Source of the DNA: Phycisphaerae bacterium
Lineage (GTDB): Bacteria; Planctomycetota; Phycisphaerae; Phycisphaerales; UBA1924
NCBI GenBank assembly: GCA_030426395.1
Contig: JAUHYE010000003.1
Span: 21,005-85,004, forward strand
Direction: 5' to 3'
DNA length: 64,000 bases
Part shown: in pieces, positions 38,477-48,904 of the stretch
How the letters are laid out: each line of letters begins with the position of its first letter
Position numbering within the stretch: the first letter of the stretch is position 1
Made by a program: the position numbers and the translations under genes
The notes under the pieces: model-generated
The model's database searches: none
Seen by the model: the letters and a program-made list of their open reading frames with translations, nothing else
Told to the model about the DNA's origin: nothing

Positions 38477-39181
38477 ATGAAGGGTTCGATGATCACCGCC
38501 GCCGCAGCCGTGCTTGCCACCGCCGCGTTCGCATCCGCAGACAGTGTCACCATGAGGTTCACCGGCTCCGGGGCCGGGCGCAACGTCACGATCCGAGTCA
38601 ACGGCGACCAGCACAACGTGCATGCCGGCCAGCTCAACCACGAGGTGACTGCCCGCACGGGCCCCACAGGTCCAGCGCTCGGCGCCCTGACGACCTACTG
38701 CGTCGACGTCTCGGAATGGGTCAGTTCCAGCAACCGCCAGTACGAGGTCACCGACCTCACCGACGCCCCAGTCGGCGCCGGCAACGACGGCATGGCCCAG
38801 CACCAGGCCGACGCCATCGGCCGCCTCTACGCCTACGCCAACGGCCAGCAATTCGGCACCAGCAACAACTTCGCCGCGGCGTTCCAGATCGCCGTGTGGG
38901 AGGTCGTCAGCGACATGGACACCGAGTCCAGCAGCCTGAGCGTTGGCAGCGGCGACTTCCGAGCCTGGAACCTCAACAGCGGCACCACCAGCTACCTCAG
39001 CACGCTCCTCGGGGTCGCCACCAGCGAAGGCCTGGCGATCGACTCGAGCCTCCGCGCCCTGACCAACGACGGCTCGCAGGACCAGATGTTCCAGGTCGTC
39101 GTGCCCCTGCCCACCACGGGCGCCATGGCAGCCGCGGGCCTCCTCGGTGCGGGCTTCTTCGGCCGCCGCCGCCGGGCCTGA
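38477..39181 (+). CDS. Exported protein with VPLP-type C-terminal sorting signal; paralog 3 of 3
   Basis: Signal MKGSMITAAAAVLATAAFASADS; TTYCVDVSEWV and AFQIAVWEV; C-terminus VPLPTTGAMAAAGLLGAGFFGRRRRA. Confidence 0.85.
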   Translation: MKGSMITAAAAVLATAAFASADSVTMRFTGSGAGRNVTIRVNGDQHNVHAGQLNHEVTARTGPTGPALGALTTYCVDVSEWVSSSNRQYEVTDLTDAPVGAGNDGMAQHQADAIGRLYAYANGQQFGTSNNFAAAFQIAVWEVVSDMDTESSSLSVGSGDFRAWNLNSGTTSYLSTLLGVATSEGLAIDSSLRALTNDGSQDQMFQVVVPLPTTGAMAAAGLLGAGFFGRRRRA

Positions 39182-39268
39182 TCGCCCCAAGCAGACCACC
39201 TCGCCGGCAACCACCAGCCGGCCACATCTCCCGCGGCCCGGACTCCGATCCACCGCGTCACACCACCG

Positions 39269-39296
39269 CCCGCCGATTCCGGCGGGTGTGTTCGTT
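39269..39296 (+). terminator. Intrinsic terminator-like hairpin
   Basis: CCCGCCG-ATTC-CGGCGGG followed by TGTGTTCGTT. Confidence 0.55.
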
Positions 39297-39321
39297 GGCG
39301 CCAAGCCCCTAAACTCCGCTG

Positions 39322-39627
39322 GTGTCCCAATACTCGTTCAACTACTCCCTCGGCGGCGGCCAAGCCCCAAACCCCGGGCCGCTCGCACGTCTCAAGGCCG
39401 CCCTCATGCTGGGGGCGCTCGTCGTCATCGGCGCGGTCATACTGGTTGGCATCGTGGCGGTGGGGCTCATCATGCTGCCCTTCGCGCTCGTGGCCGTCCT
39501 GGTCGGCTGGTTCCTCATCCGCCGCCGCATCCGCCAGGCGTTGCGAGCCATGGAAGACCCGCCCGAAGACACCAGCGGCCGCGAGAACGTCCGCGTCCGC
39601 AAGCCCGCACAGGACGGCCCGTTCTAG
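39322..39627 (+). CDS. Small two-TM membrane protein
   Basis: GTG start; LMLGALVVIGAVILVGIVAVGLIMLPFALVAVLVGWFLIRRRI. Confidence 0.65.
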   Translation: MSQYSFNYSLGGGQAPNPGPLARLKAALMLGALVVIGAVILVGIVAVGLIMLPFALVAVLVGWFLIRRRIRQALRAMEDPPEDTSGRENVRVRKPAQDGPF

Positions 39628-40562
39628 GCGTTGTCGAGCTCGGCCAGCTTCTGTCGCAATTGCGTGCTCACCGGCCCGACTTGGCCATCGCCGATCTCGC
39701 GCCCCTCGATGCGCGTCATCGCCAGCACGCCGAAGCTCGCGTTGGTGCAGAACACCTCGTCGGCGTCGAGCAAATCAGAGATCGCCAGCCACTGCTTGCT
39801 CACCGGCGTGCCCATGCCCGCGGCGATCTCCAGCACCGCCGCCCGCGTCACACCTGGTAGCACCGGGCTGGGCATCGCGCCGCCTTGGCCCGCGACGGCG
39901 GCCTCTTCCCCCCGCGCCACGGGCGTCATCACCGTGCCACCCTTGACGGCAAACACGTTGCTCACGCACCCACCGCACACGTGATTCGTGATGGTGAACA
40001 CGAGGCCCTCGGTGCCGCCCTTGCCCAGCGCCGCCTGCAACTCGCGCAAACGCCACCAGTAGTTCAGCGTCTTGTGCCCGGCTGTGGGCTCGAGCGGATT
40101 GGCCTTCGCGTCGGCTACGGTCATCAGCCCGCCCCGCTCATACAACTCGGCGGGATACACCGTCGCCCGCTGCGCCACGATCGCCACCGTCGGCGTTTGC
40201 ACGCCCACACCGACGCGCTCGGCCTCGCGGCGCACCAGGTTCAGGTCGCCACCCGTTACGGTGAGTCGTAACCGTGCGGCGTCGTAGTCCGCGTCTTCCA
40301 GGTGCGCCTGGGCCGTGTGTTCGATCGCCTCGGCCAGCGGCCCCGCACGCAGCGACGACGCGAGCCCTAGTTCCTTGGCCGACGCGACGAGCCTGCCCAC
40401 ATGCTCGTCAACGCGCACCACGCGCACGCCGGAATCGGTTCTGCGCGCCGTCATCGTCTCGAACAGCCCCACGCCATGCATGAAGCCAGCGTCCGAGAGC
40501 GAGACACTCGCGGCGGGATCGTCGTCCCGCAGCAGCTTACCGTTGAGGAAAACCGTTGCCAT
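39624..40562 (-). CDS. Class IV aminotransferase (branched-chain aminotransferase / 4-amino-4-deoxychorismate lyase-like)
   Basis: FLNGKLLRDDDPAASVSLSDAGFMHGVGLFETMTA, HKTLNYWWRLRELQAA, ADEVFCTNASFGVLAMTRIEGREIG. Confidence 0.9.
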   Translation of the reverse strand: MATVFLNGKLLRDDDPAASVSLSDAGFMHGVGLFETMTARRTDSGVRVVRVDEHVGRLVASAKELGLASSLRAGPLAEAIEHTAQAHLEDADYDAARLRLTVTGGDLNLVRREAERVGVGVQTPTVAIVAQRATVYPAELYERGGLMTVADAKANPLEPTAGHKTLNYWWRLRELQAALGKGGTEGLVFTITNHVCGGCVSNVFAVKGGTVMTPVARGEEAAVAGQGGAMPSPVLPGVTRAAVLEIAAGMGTPVSKQWLAISDLLDADEVFCTNASFGVLAMTRIEGREIGDGQVGPVSTQLRQKLAELDNA

Positions 40563-40567
40563 CGCCG

Positions 40568-41398
40568 TCAGCGTAGGTCGCTCGTGAGCATCTCCTGCGG
40601 CGTGACGCGCGACGGCAGATCGTCGAGCAACCCCCGCGCCGCCATGAACGCCTGCTCGGGCACCGCGTGCGTCACGATCGCCCGCCCGCGAAGCCACAGG
40701 CCGCGATACTCCACACGCCCGAGCAAGATGCCCGCCACGCCCGGCCGCCCCTGGTCGTCGTGCACCACCACCGGCCCGCCCGAGGCCCCGCCGAGCTGGC
40801 TCCACCCGCGCACCATGCGCAGGTAGTGCAGTTCGCTCTCTGCGTCGTGCCCCAGCTTGTCGACCTCGCCCAGAGCCGCACTGCGCAGCACGACGACCTC
40901 GCGTGGCATCGAGAAGTCCTTGGCCCCCTCCTTCGTCGGGAAGCCCACGAGAACCGAATCACCATCACCGACGGCTTCCGCAACGCTGCCTTCCAGCAAA
41001 CGCGCGGGCGTGACGTCGAGCCGCTCGGCCATTTCCGTAAATCGGATGAGCGCCCAGTCGCCCTCTTCCACCGGCTCGCCGCCGCCGGTGATGATCAGCT
41101 CGATCGGCAGCACCATGCCCGAGGCCGACCCCGGTGCGTTCTTCCACACCCAGGCGTACCGGGCGCCCTCGGGCACGACATGCGCGGCGGTCAGCAGCCA
41201 ACGCTCCGACACGAACACGCCCGACCCACTCCCACGCACGCCGTCGCCCAGGATGTCGACACCGACCGGCGTGCACCCGAACACCGCTTCCACGTCCGCC
41301 GGCCATGCCTGCCGCGTCGCGGTCTCTTCGAGACCGGAGATCGTGCACCCACCAACGAGCATCGCGCACAGCACGATGGCAATAGCGCCCAGCCTCAC
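40568..41398 (-). CDS. Trypsin-like serine protease lipoprotein
   Basis: Lipobox MLVGGCTIS; SGVFVSERWLLTAAHVV, DWALIRF, GGASGGPVVV. Confidence 0.8.
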   Translation of the reverse strand: MRLGAIAIVLCAMLVGGCTISGLEETATRQAWPADVEAVFGCTPVGVDILGDGVRGSGSGVFVSERWLLTAAHVVPEGARYAWVWKNAPGSASGMVLPIELIITGGGEPVEEGDWALIRFTEMAERLDVTPARLLEGSVAEAVGDGDSVLVGFPTKEGAKDFSMPREVVVLRSAALGEVDKLGHDAESELHYLRMVRGWSQLGGASGGPVVVHDDQGRPGVAGILLGRVEYRGLWLRGRAIVTHAVPEQAFMAARGLLDDLPSRVTPQEMLTSDLR

Positions 41399-43149
41399 GG
41401 CTTCACCCGCAGCACCACGATGGTCTGGTCATCGGGCATCGCCGCAAGCCCAGAAAACCGCCGCACGCCCCACACCACTTCCTTCACCATGGCCGAGGCC
41501 GAGATGTCCGGGTCGGCGCTCACGGCCCTGAAGACCGATTGGGTCAGCCGCTTGCGCGTGTATCGCTCGCCGTCGAAATTACGCGCATCGGTCATGCCAT
41601 CGGTGAACATCACCAGCGTGTCGCCACCAAGCAGCGGCACGCGCTCCTCGTCGAACACCTGCCCGGGCAGCACGCCCGCGAGCATGCCACTGCTCCGCAT
41701 CGGCCGCGCGTCGGCACCCTCGACCTCTGTGCTATCGGGCGGCATCCCATCAACGACTGGCCTCAGCAGCACCGGCGGGTCGTGCCCCGCGCTCGCGTAG
41801 ATAAGCTCCAGGCTCACGGGGTCGACCACCGCGTACCACAGCGTGACAAATTCGTTGGGCAGCGAATCGCGGCACAAGTCATCGTTCACCGCCGCCAGCA
41901 CGGTGCCGGGCGAAGCATCGAGCGACGCGTGCGCCAGCAAGCTCGCGCGCACGTGGCTCATCAGCAGCGCCGCTGCCACGCCCTTGCCTACTACGTCGCC
42001 CACGACGATGCCGATGCGCCGCGCGCCCTCGGGCCGCGTGTCCCGATCGAGCTCGACGAAGTCGAAGAAGTCGCCGCTCAGCTCCAGGCTGGGCTCCCAG
42101 CTCGCCGCGAGGTCCAGCCGCTCGCTCTCGGGCGGCCGTTTTGGCAACATACGCCGCTGCACGTCGCTGGCGAGCTTGAGCTGGCGTTGCATCCGCCGCT
42201 CCTCGCGCTGCATTCGCAGCAGCCGGGCCTGCCCGATCGCCACCGCCGCCTGGTGCGCAATGGTCTTGAGCACGCGCTCCTCGGCCGGCGTGAACTGCCG
42301 AATCTGCCGCCCATACAGCCGGATCACGCCCAGCGGCTTCTGGTTGAAGATCATGCCCGCGTGCAGCGCGCACGCCAGGCCTTCCTTCTTCGTGCGATCC
42401 TTGAGCTGCACGCGCGGGTCGCGTTGCAGGTCGGCGACGGCCACGACCTCGCCCGCCAGTGCCCGCTTGTCGAACTCTCGATCGATCGACAACGGCAGCG
42501 GGTTGGCGAGCCAACTCTCGCTGAGATTCCGGCTCACTCGATGCTCGACGTCCCGCTCCTCGGTCGCCAGACCCGGGCTCTGGTCGTCCTGGTCGAACAG
42601 CACCAGCGAGCCCGCCCACAGGCCCAGCAACTCGATCGCGCTATCCAGCGCGATGCCCAGCACCTCGTCCTCGCTCTGCGCCGATGCGAGCAGCGCACTC
42701 AGCCGCTGCGTGGCACTTAATTCGCGAAGCCGCGCGCGCAGCTCGAGTTCCCGGTCGCACACCTGGTCGGCCACGTCCACCATCAACGCCACGGCCTGCT
42801 CGATGTCAGCCGCCTGGGGGCCCTCGGTCGTCGCACCCTTGCCCACGTGCACCCAGCCAATGACCCGCCCGTGCGCCCGCATCGGCACGGTGAAGGCACG
42901 CTCGGCGGCCAGTTCCGCCGGGTCGGGCCCGGGGTCGACCAACCGCCACGTGACCGCCTCGTCGTCGGTAGGCACGATCTCGCGACCCTGAGAATCCAGC
43001 AGCCGCACCGGCGCGGCCAGCAAATCCGACAGCGTCGCGCACAGGTGCACGAAGCCGCCATCGCTCAGGAAGTCGGTGATCGAAAGCCCCGGGTCGTCCT
43101 CGATACGCGCGGGCTTGCGGGCGGGTTGTGTTGTCATGCCTTCCGCCAT
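41395..43149 (-). CDS. GAF domain SpoIIE-type PP2C serine phosphatase
   Basis: GAF-like region VVAVADLQRDPRVQLKDRTKKEGLACALHAGMIFNQKPLGVIRLY; SGDFFDFVELD...GIVVGDVVGKGVAAALLMSHVRA...DTLVMFTDGMTDARN. Confidence 0.92.
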   Translation of the reverse strand: MAEGMTTQPARKPARIEDDPGLSITDFLSDGGFVHLCATLSDLLAAPVRLLDSQGREIVPTDDEAVTWRLVDPGPDPAELAAERAFTVPMRAHGRVIGWVHVGKGATTEGPQAADIEQAVALMVDVADQVCDRELELRARLRELSATQRLSALLASAQSEDEVLGIALDSAIELLGLWAGSLVLFDQDDQSPGLATEERDVEHRVSRNLSESWLANPLPLSIDREFDKRALAGEVVAVADLQRDPRVQLKDRTKKEGLACALHAGMIFNQKPLGVIRLYGRQIRQFTPAEERVLKTIAHQAAVAIGQARLLRMQREERRMQRQLKLASDVQRRMLPKRPPESERLDLAASWEPSLELSGDFFDFVELDRDTRPEGARRIGIVVGDVVGKGVAAALLMSHVRASLLAHASLDASPGTVLAAVNDDLCRDSLPNEFVTLWYAVVDPVSLELIYASAGHDPPVLLRPVVDGMPPDSTEVEGADARPMRSSGMLAGVLPGQVFDEERVPLLGGDTLVMFTDGMTDARNFDGERYTRKRLTQSVFRAVSADPDISASAMVKEVVWGVRRFSGLAAMPDDQTIVVLRVKP

Positions 43150-43180
43150 CGCGCCCCGCCCCGCGCCTCCAACCGCCAGC

Positions 43181-44893
43181 TCATTGGCCGTCGGGTTCTT
43201 CGGCCGGGGGCTGCTCCTCGTTCACCCCCGCGCCCGCATCCGTTTCCGCTTCAGCATCATCGTCGAGCCACACGGCTCGCAGCAGCGGCGTGAGCGGGTC
43301 GCGACGACCGGCCGCACCCTCGCCAAGCCGCTCGAGCGCCAGCACGGTCGACGGCCGATCACCGCGATGGAACGAAACATACGCCAGCAGCAGCGCAGTC
43401 TCACGCCGGGCGCGGTCGGCCCCCTCGCCGGTCAATTGCTCGGTCAGCCGGCGCGACGCGACGGCCAGCCGCTCGTCGCTGGGCAGCAGGTCGGGCTCGT
43501 ACTTCGCGCCAACGAACTCGGGGTGCTCCACCAGGAACGCCTTGAGGTTCACCGCTGCCGACAGATCAAGCCCGGCCCCGATCTGCGCGTGCACGCGGCC
43601 GATTGAAGCGATCGCGTCGCCCGGCCGCGCCGCCAGCGCCATCGTGAATCGCTGCTCGGCCTCGAAGAACCGGCCCTCCGACAGCATATCCTTGGCCCGG
43701 CTCACATGCAGGTCGTACGCCGACGCGCGGTCGAGCTTTGGCGCCGGCACCTCCACCGTGCCCGCGCCCTGCTTGAGCGTCACGACCAGCTCCTTCCAGC
43801 CGCTCACATGATCGGACATCGCCGTTCCAACGCCAGGAGTTGCCGCGCCCTCGCCACCTTCGGCCCCTAGTTCGGCAACGGGGTCGGACGCGCCGAACTC
43901 GCCCTCGCGCAGCACGCGTTGCAGGCTCGCCAACTGCTCGAGGAACGGATCGCCCCCCCGCATGGCCGCCGCGCCTTCGGGTTCGGCCGACGGATCCTCT
44001 CCTTCAGTCGCCTCCGCGCCCGGCGCGCGAGCGGCAAAGTCCATCGACAACCGCTCTCGCAGGTCGCCGATCACGCCCAACCCCGGCGCCGGATTCAGCC
44101 CGCCAACACCGCGTCTGCTTGTCTCGTCCGAGCCATCTTGCGGCAGCGACGGATCACCGGGCTCCCTGTCCAGGCGATCGCCCGGCTGGTTCTCTTGCAG
44201 CTCATCGCTCGTCTCGCTATCACCCAGCAGTCGCTCTCGCGCCAAGCCTCGCAGCGGCGAAGACACGAGCCCCTGGGTCGAGCCTTCGGGCCCCTCGACC
44301 ATCGTCAGCATCGACGGCCCCAGGCTCCGACCAGCCCGGAATGCCGAGATCGACCGCAGTGAGAGCAGCGTGCCGGGCTCGAACTGTCCCAATTCCTCGG
44401 CGGTGGCCCGTCGTACGTCCACATCGCCGCTCCCGCGCTCAACTGGGTTCGACGGCAACGACAGAGTCACCCGCTCGCCCGTTCGCGACGTCAGCAGGCT
44501 GCCGCGGAGGTTCCGGGGCAACTGATTGCCGGTCGTCAGAGCAAACTGGTACTGGAGCGCCTCGGTGCCGCGGATGCCAGTGCCCGCCAGGCCGCTGGTG
44601 AACGAGTCCCGCCGGAAGCTGAACAGGTCGTCCGAGCCCACGCGTCCGCGGAAGTCATACTCAAGCCCATACCCGGTGATGCCGCGAAAACCCATGCCCC
44701 CCGGCACGTTGCCGGTGACCAAGGCGTTGCGGAAGCGTATCTCCGCGTTGAGGTCTCGGGTGGGGCTGTTGATGCCCTCGCCGCCGACCCGGCTGTTGCG
44801 GTCGAGCGCGTGCCCATCGCCCAGCGCGTACTGCCCCAAGGCCAGCCCCGCCGAAAGCAAGATCGCACCAACGCCTGCATATACCTGCCGCAT
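43181..44893 (-). CDS. Hypothetical exported protein with TPR-like C-terminal half
   Basis: Signal MRQVYAGVGAILLSAGLALGQ; SRAKDMLSEGRFFEAEQRFTMALAARPGDAIASIGRVHAQIG resembles a TPR. Confidence 0.7.
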   Translation of the reverse strand: MRQVYAGVGAILLSAGLALGQYALGDGHALDRNSRVGGEGINSPTRDLNAEIRFRNALVTGNVPGGMGFRGITGYGLEYDFRGRVGSDDLFSFRRDSFTSGLAGTGIRGTEALQYQFALTTGNQLPRNLRGSLLTSRTGERVTLSLPSNPVERGSGDVDVRRATAEELGQFEPGTLLSLRSISAFRAGRSLGPSMLTMVEGPEGSTQGLVSSPLRGLARERLLGDSETSDELQENQPGDRLDREPGDPSLPQDGSDETSRRGVGGLNPAPGLGVIGDLRERLSMDFAARAPGAEATEGEDPSAEPEGAAAMRGGDPFLEQLASLQRVLREGEFGASDPVAELGAEGGEGAATPGVGTAMSDHVSGWKELVVTLKQGAGTVEVPAPKLDRASAYDLHVSRAKDMLSEGRFFEAEQRFTMALAARPGDAIASIGRVHAQIGAGLDLSAAVNLKAFLVEHPEFVGAKYEPDLLPSDERLAVASRRLTEQLTGEGADRARRETALLLAYVSFHRGDRPSTVLALERLGEGAAGRRDPLTPLLRAVWLDDDAEAETDAGAGVNEEQPPAEEPDGQ

Positions 44894-45266
44894 CACCGGC
44901 CTCCCTTCGCACCAGCCCGATCGCTCCGTCTGGACGATATCTGTAAGGATAGGCCCCGGGCCTCCCTGCTCCAGGTACGACATCGGCCCCACCGCAGGTT
45001 CTCATCGACCCGAATGAAGACTGCCAATAGACCGATAACATAAGTAAGTAACCACCAGCTTTTTTGCCCGTTTCGCCGACAATACCTCCCGACCGCATCT
45101 TCAATGGGTGTAGAATCCCCACTGCGGCGTGCCAGCGGCCCGGATTCTCAAGGGCCGATCGCCGTGCTGGGGCTCGCGCACGCCCCCGGGCGTGCACACG
45201 ACATCGGACGCGTACGCACCGGTCGCGGAGCGATCGGATTGTCCCGCACAGCAGGAGGCTTGAACC

Positions 45267-45938
45267 ATGCCAGCTTTCCCCAAGGCAAACACCATCGCCA
45301 CCACCCGCACCAATACCGGCCTCGGCCTGCTCGCGATGATCGCCGTCGCGATCTCGACCGTCGCCCTCCTTCGCCCGCAGGCCGACGCGTCGGCCACCAT
45401 GCGCGCCCCGGCGACCCCGGTAGCCACCATCGACATGGTCTCGGTCATCACCCAGCTCAAAGAATTCAACGACATCACCACGAAGATCAAGGCCGAGGGC
45501 GAGCGGAAGACCGCCGAAATCGAGCAACTGACCGAGGAGATCGAGGGCCTCCAGGAAGACCTCAAGCGCCTCGACCCCAATTCGGACGCCTTCGACGAGA
45601 CCTCCCGCGAGCTCAACATGAAGCTCGGATTCCGCGAGCTCCGCGGCACCATGCTCATCCGCTGGCAATCCGAGGACAACGCCCGTGTGCTCACCGAGCT
45701 CTACGAGAAGGCCCTCAAGGCCGTCGAGACCGTCGCCAAACGCGACGGCTGGGAAGTGGTCATCCACCGTGGCCAAGGCCTCACCGTGCCCCGCAACCCC
45801 AACGTCCGGGCCGAGAACGCCATGGACTTTGTGGAGAACTTCATCCAAACCCGCCGAGTCATCTATTCCGGCGAGTCGGTGGACATTTCCAACAGCGTGG
45901 TCCAGCAGATGAACAACCAGTACGCCGCAGGGGGCTGA
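45267..45938 (+). CDS. OmpH/Skp-like periplasmic chaperone
   Basis: N-terminal TM/signal, VATIDMVSVITQLKEFNDITTKIKAEGERKTAEIEQLTEEIEGLQEDLKRL coiled coil, upstream of lpxD. Confidence 0.75.
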   Translation: MPAFPKANTIATTRTNTGLGLLAMIAVAISTVALLRPQADASATMRAPATPVATIDMVSVITQLKEFNDITTKIKAEGERKTAEIEQLTEEIEGLQEDLKRLDPNSDAFDETSRELNMKLGFRELRGTMLIRWQSEDNARVLTELYEKALKAVETVAKRDGWEVVIHRGQGLTVPRNPNVRAENAMDFVENFIQTRRVIYSGESVDISNSVVQQMNNQYAAGG

Positions 45939-46004
45939 AGAGCCACGGAACGCCATCGCCCGCTGCCATAGCCCACCGATCTCCCACCTGTCGAGGCTTG
46001 CCCC

Positions 46005-47081
46005 GTGCCAACGCCCGCTCCAGCCAAATCCCGTGATATGAACCAAGCCAGGCCCAAGGCCACGACGACAGGCACGCTGGCAGACGTCCTCCAGGCCCGG
46101 TTGGTCGGCCCGAGCGATATCCCCCTGGCCGATATCGCCCCCCTCGACAAGGCCACCCCCGGGGCCCTCACCTTCATTCGTGACCAGCGCCACGCCGCCG
46201 CCTGGGCCACCTCCAACGCCTCGGCCGCCCTGGTCACCGAGGGCGTCCAACTTGACGAGGGCGACACCACCGACCGCGCCATCCTCTATGTGCCCAACGC
46301 CGACCGGGCACTGCTCACCCTGCTCGAGGCCTTCGCCGAGCACGCCGCCCCGCCCATCCCCGAAGTCGGCATCGACCCTACGGCCGTGGTCGATCCCTCG
46401 GCCCATGTCGATGGCGCCGCCATCGGCCCCTTGTGCGTCGTGGGCGCGGGCTGCCGCGTCGCGCCCGGCGCGGTGCTCATGGCTCGCGTCACGCTCAGCC
46501 CGGGCGTGACCGTGGGCGAGGGCTCGGTGCTGCATTCGGGCGTCGTCGTCCAGCACGGCTGCACTATCGGCAACGGCTGCACGCTGCACCCCGGCGCGGT
46601 CGTCGGGGCCGACGGCTTCGGCTACCTGCCCGGGCCCAAGGGCCCCATCAAGATCCCCCACCTGGGCGCGGTCGTCATCGAAGACGACGCCGAGATCGGC
46701 GCCAACACCTGCATCGACCGCGGAAAGCTCAGCGACACCCGCATCGGCAAGGGCACCAAGATCGACAACCTCTGCCAGATCGGCCACAACGGCGACATCG
46801 GCGAGCACGTCATCATCTGCGGCGCCTGCGCCATCGCCGGCAGCGTCACAATCGGCAACGGCGCCACCATCGCCGGCAATGTCTCGGTCAGCGACGGGCT
46901 CACCATCGGCGCGGGCGCCACCATCGGCGCACGCAGCGGCGTTATCAACAACGTGCCGGCCGGCGAGGTCTGGATGGGCACGCCCGCCATGCCAGCGCGA
47001 GAGGCCGCCGCCAACTACGCCCAGTTCCGCACGCTCTCCAAGGACATGCGCCAGCTCCGCAAGCGGCTCCGCGACGCATGA
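46005..47081 (+). CDS. lpxD: UDP-3-O-(3-hydroxymyristoyl)glucosamine N-acyltransferase
   Basis: Left-handed beta-helix hexapeptides; [68 protein letters not shown]. Confidence 0.95.
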   Translation: MPTPAPAKSRDMNQARPKATTTGTLADVLQARLVGPSDIPLADIAPLDKATPGALTFIRDQRHAAAWATSNASAALVTEGVQLDEGDTTDRAILYVPNADRALLTLLEAFAEHAAPPIPEVGIDPTAVVDPSAHVDGAAIGPLCVVGAGCRVAPGAVLMARVTLSPGVTVGEGSVLHSGVVVQHGCTIGNGCTLHPGAVVGADGFGYLPGPKGPIKIPHLGAVVIEDDAEIGANTCIDRGKLSDTRIGKGTKIDNLCQIGHNGDIGEHVIICGACAIAGSVTIGNGATIAGNVSVSDGLTIGAGATIGARSGVINNVPAGEVWMGTPAMPAREAAANYAQFRTLSKDMRQLRKRLRDA

Positions 47082-47953
47082 CCGCCCACCCGGTCACGCG
47101 AAGGACCCTCGCCGCCGCCGCCACGCTCAGCGGCACCGGCCTGTTCACGTCCCAGCCCGCGACCATCACCTTCAAGCCCGGCTCCAGCGGCCTGCTGATC
47201 AACCACGACGGCCTCACGTCGCCGCTGCCCGTGCACCACAGCGCGGTTTCGTCTCAGCCCATCCACCCCGCCTTCGCCGCAGGACCGGCTCGCAGCACCA
47301 ACCTCGCCATCGGCGCCACCGTCATCGGCACCGTCGAGCACGCCCTCTCGGCCCTCACCGGCATGGGCGTCACCGACTGTGTTATCGAGTTGGAAGGCCC
47401 CGAGGTCCCCATCCTCGACGGCTCAGCCCAGCCCTTCGTCGACGCAATCCTCGAGGCCGGCCTCAAAGAACTCGGCACCACGGTCGACCCCATCACGATC
47501 AACGAACCGCTCACGGTCGAGCACAACGGCACAACCATCACCGCCAAGCCGCGCGCTCAGGCCGGCTGGTCGATCACTTACTTCCTCGACTACGGCGACG
47601 GCGCGTACCTCGAGCCCCAGGCCATCACCTGGGACGGCTCGCCCGAAGGTTTCAAGCGCACGATCGCCCCCGCCCGCACCTTCTGCATGGAGCACGAGGC
47701 GCTCGCGCTCCAAAGCGCCGGGCTCTTCCAGGGGCTCACCCCCGCCGACATGCTCGTCATCGGCAAGGACGGCCCGATCGACAACGCCTATCGCCTCGAC
47801 AACGAGCCCGCCGCCCATAAGTTGCTCGACGCCATTGGCGACCTCACACTCGCCGGCCGGCCGATCCAGGCCGACATCGTGGCGACCAAGTCGGGCCACG
47901 CGCTGAATCACCAGATGGCTCGGGCACTGGCTTTGACCGAGCCGAGTGCCTGA
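47078..47953 (+). CDS. lpxC: UDP-3-O-acyl-N-acetylglucosamine deacetylase
   Basis: [70 protein letters not shown] overlap with lpxD. Confidence 0.93.
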   Translation: MTAHPVTRRTLAAAATLSGTGLFTSQPATITFKPGSSGLLINHDGLTSPLPVHHSAVSSQPIHPAFAAGPARSTNLAIGATVIGTVEHALSALTGMGVTDCVIELEGPEVPILDGSAQPFVDAILEAGLKELGTTVDPITINEPLTVEHNGTTITAKPRAQAGWSITYFLDYGDGAYLEPQAITWDGSPEGFKRTIAPARTFCMEHEALALQSAGLFQGLTPADMLVIGKDGPIDNAYRLDNEPAAHKLLDAIGDLTLAGRPIQADIVATKSGHALNHQMARALALTEPSA

Positions 47954-48162
47954 GCACGAGAACCTCTCTCCGAGCACTCGATATTTCTAACTCCTACCAC
48001 CGCCCCCGCGCGCAATCTGCCGGCCTTCCACCCAAATACGCTTGCATCCCCCGGCCCCGCCGGTATGCTCGAAATGCCCACAACCCCCACCACCAGCCGC
48101 CGGCCCCAGGGCCCGCACGGGCGGCGGTGACATCGCCAGCGGGCCCGCGATGGGGGTTTCCC

Positions 48163-48882
48163 ATGAAGACCGTTCAGGATTCGGCCGATGCCCATGCATG
48201 CTCGCCAGCCATCCGGCATCCGTTCGTAACGCGCAACACACTGGCGGGACTACCCTTTGGGGAGAGGTTCCTCGGGGCTCTCGGCCGTCTGCGGCCGAAG
48301 AATTGGATGGCGTTGGCGGCGTTGTTCGCCTGCCTTGCCGCCATCAGCGTGACAGGGGGCTGCGTTGACCAGGCCGCCATGCGCAACCAGATCGACTCAG
48401 CGCGCCAGGACCTTGGCGTGCTGCGCGATGCCTTGGCCGCTCGCCAGCATGCCCTGCGCCAGGCCCTGGAAGATCCGTCGGCCCCGGCCGATCTCGCCGA
48501 CGGCTGGCGAACCCAGCTCACCGTCCTCGAAGACCAACTCGCCGCGACCGATCACGCCATCAGCGCCTCGGCCGACTACCAGCACGACCCGGCTGGTGGA
48601 GCCGTTACCCGGACGATCGGCGCGGTCGCGCCGTTCGTGCCCGAGCCCTACCGCCTCCCACTCGTCCTTGGCGCCGGGCTTGCGGCATCGCTCGCTCGCG
48701 GCGCGCAGCTCCGTCGGGCCGGTCGGGCGATCGCGCGAGGCGTCCAGCGGGCCCTCGACGCCGATCCGCAACTCGCGACCAAGTTTGCCCAACAGTCCGA
48801 TGCCGTCCGAGACGAGCAACCGCCGCTCGCCCGGCGGATCGTCGACGAGGCCCAGGGCAAGCGCGCCGCGCTCCCCATCTGA
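48163..48882 (+). CDS. Hypothetical exported (lipoprotein-like) protein
   Basis: Internal TM/lipobox-like LAALFACLAAISVTGGCVDQ followed by a helical region. Confidence 0.6.
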   Translation: MKTVQDSADAHACSPAIRHPFVTRNTLAGLPFGERFLGALGRLRPKNWMALAALFACLAAISVTGGCVDQAAMRNQIDSARQDLGVLRDALAARQHALRQALEDPSAPADLADGWRTQLTVLEDQLAATDHAISASADYQHDPAGGAVTRTIGAVAPFVPEPYRLPLVLGAGLAASLARGAQLRRAGRAIARGVQRALDADPQLATKFAQQSDAVRDEQPPLARRIVDEAQGKRAALPI

Positions 48883-48904
48883 CGAGAGCGGAGGAACGCC
48901 GGGC

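Noticed and set aside
36252-39181. Prophage or transposon insertion explaining the AT-rich gaps
   Set aside because: No integrase, transposase, terminal repeats or phage structural genes seen; the flanking genes are ordinary exported proteins.
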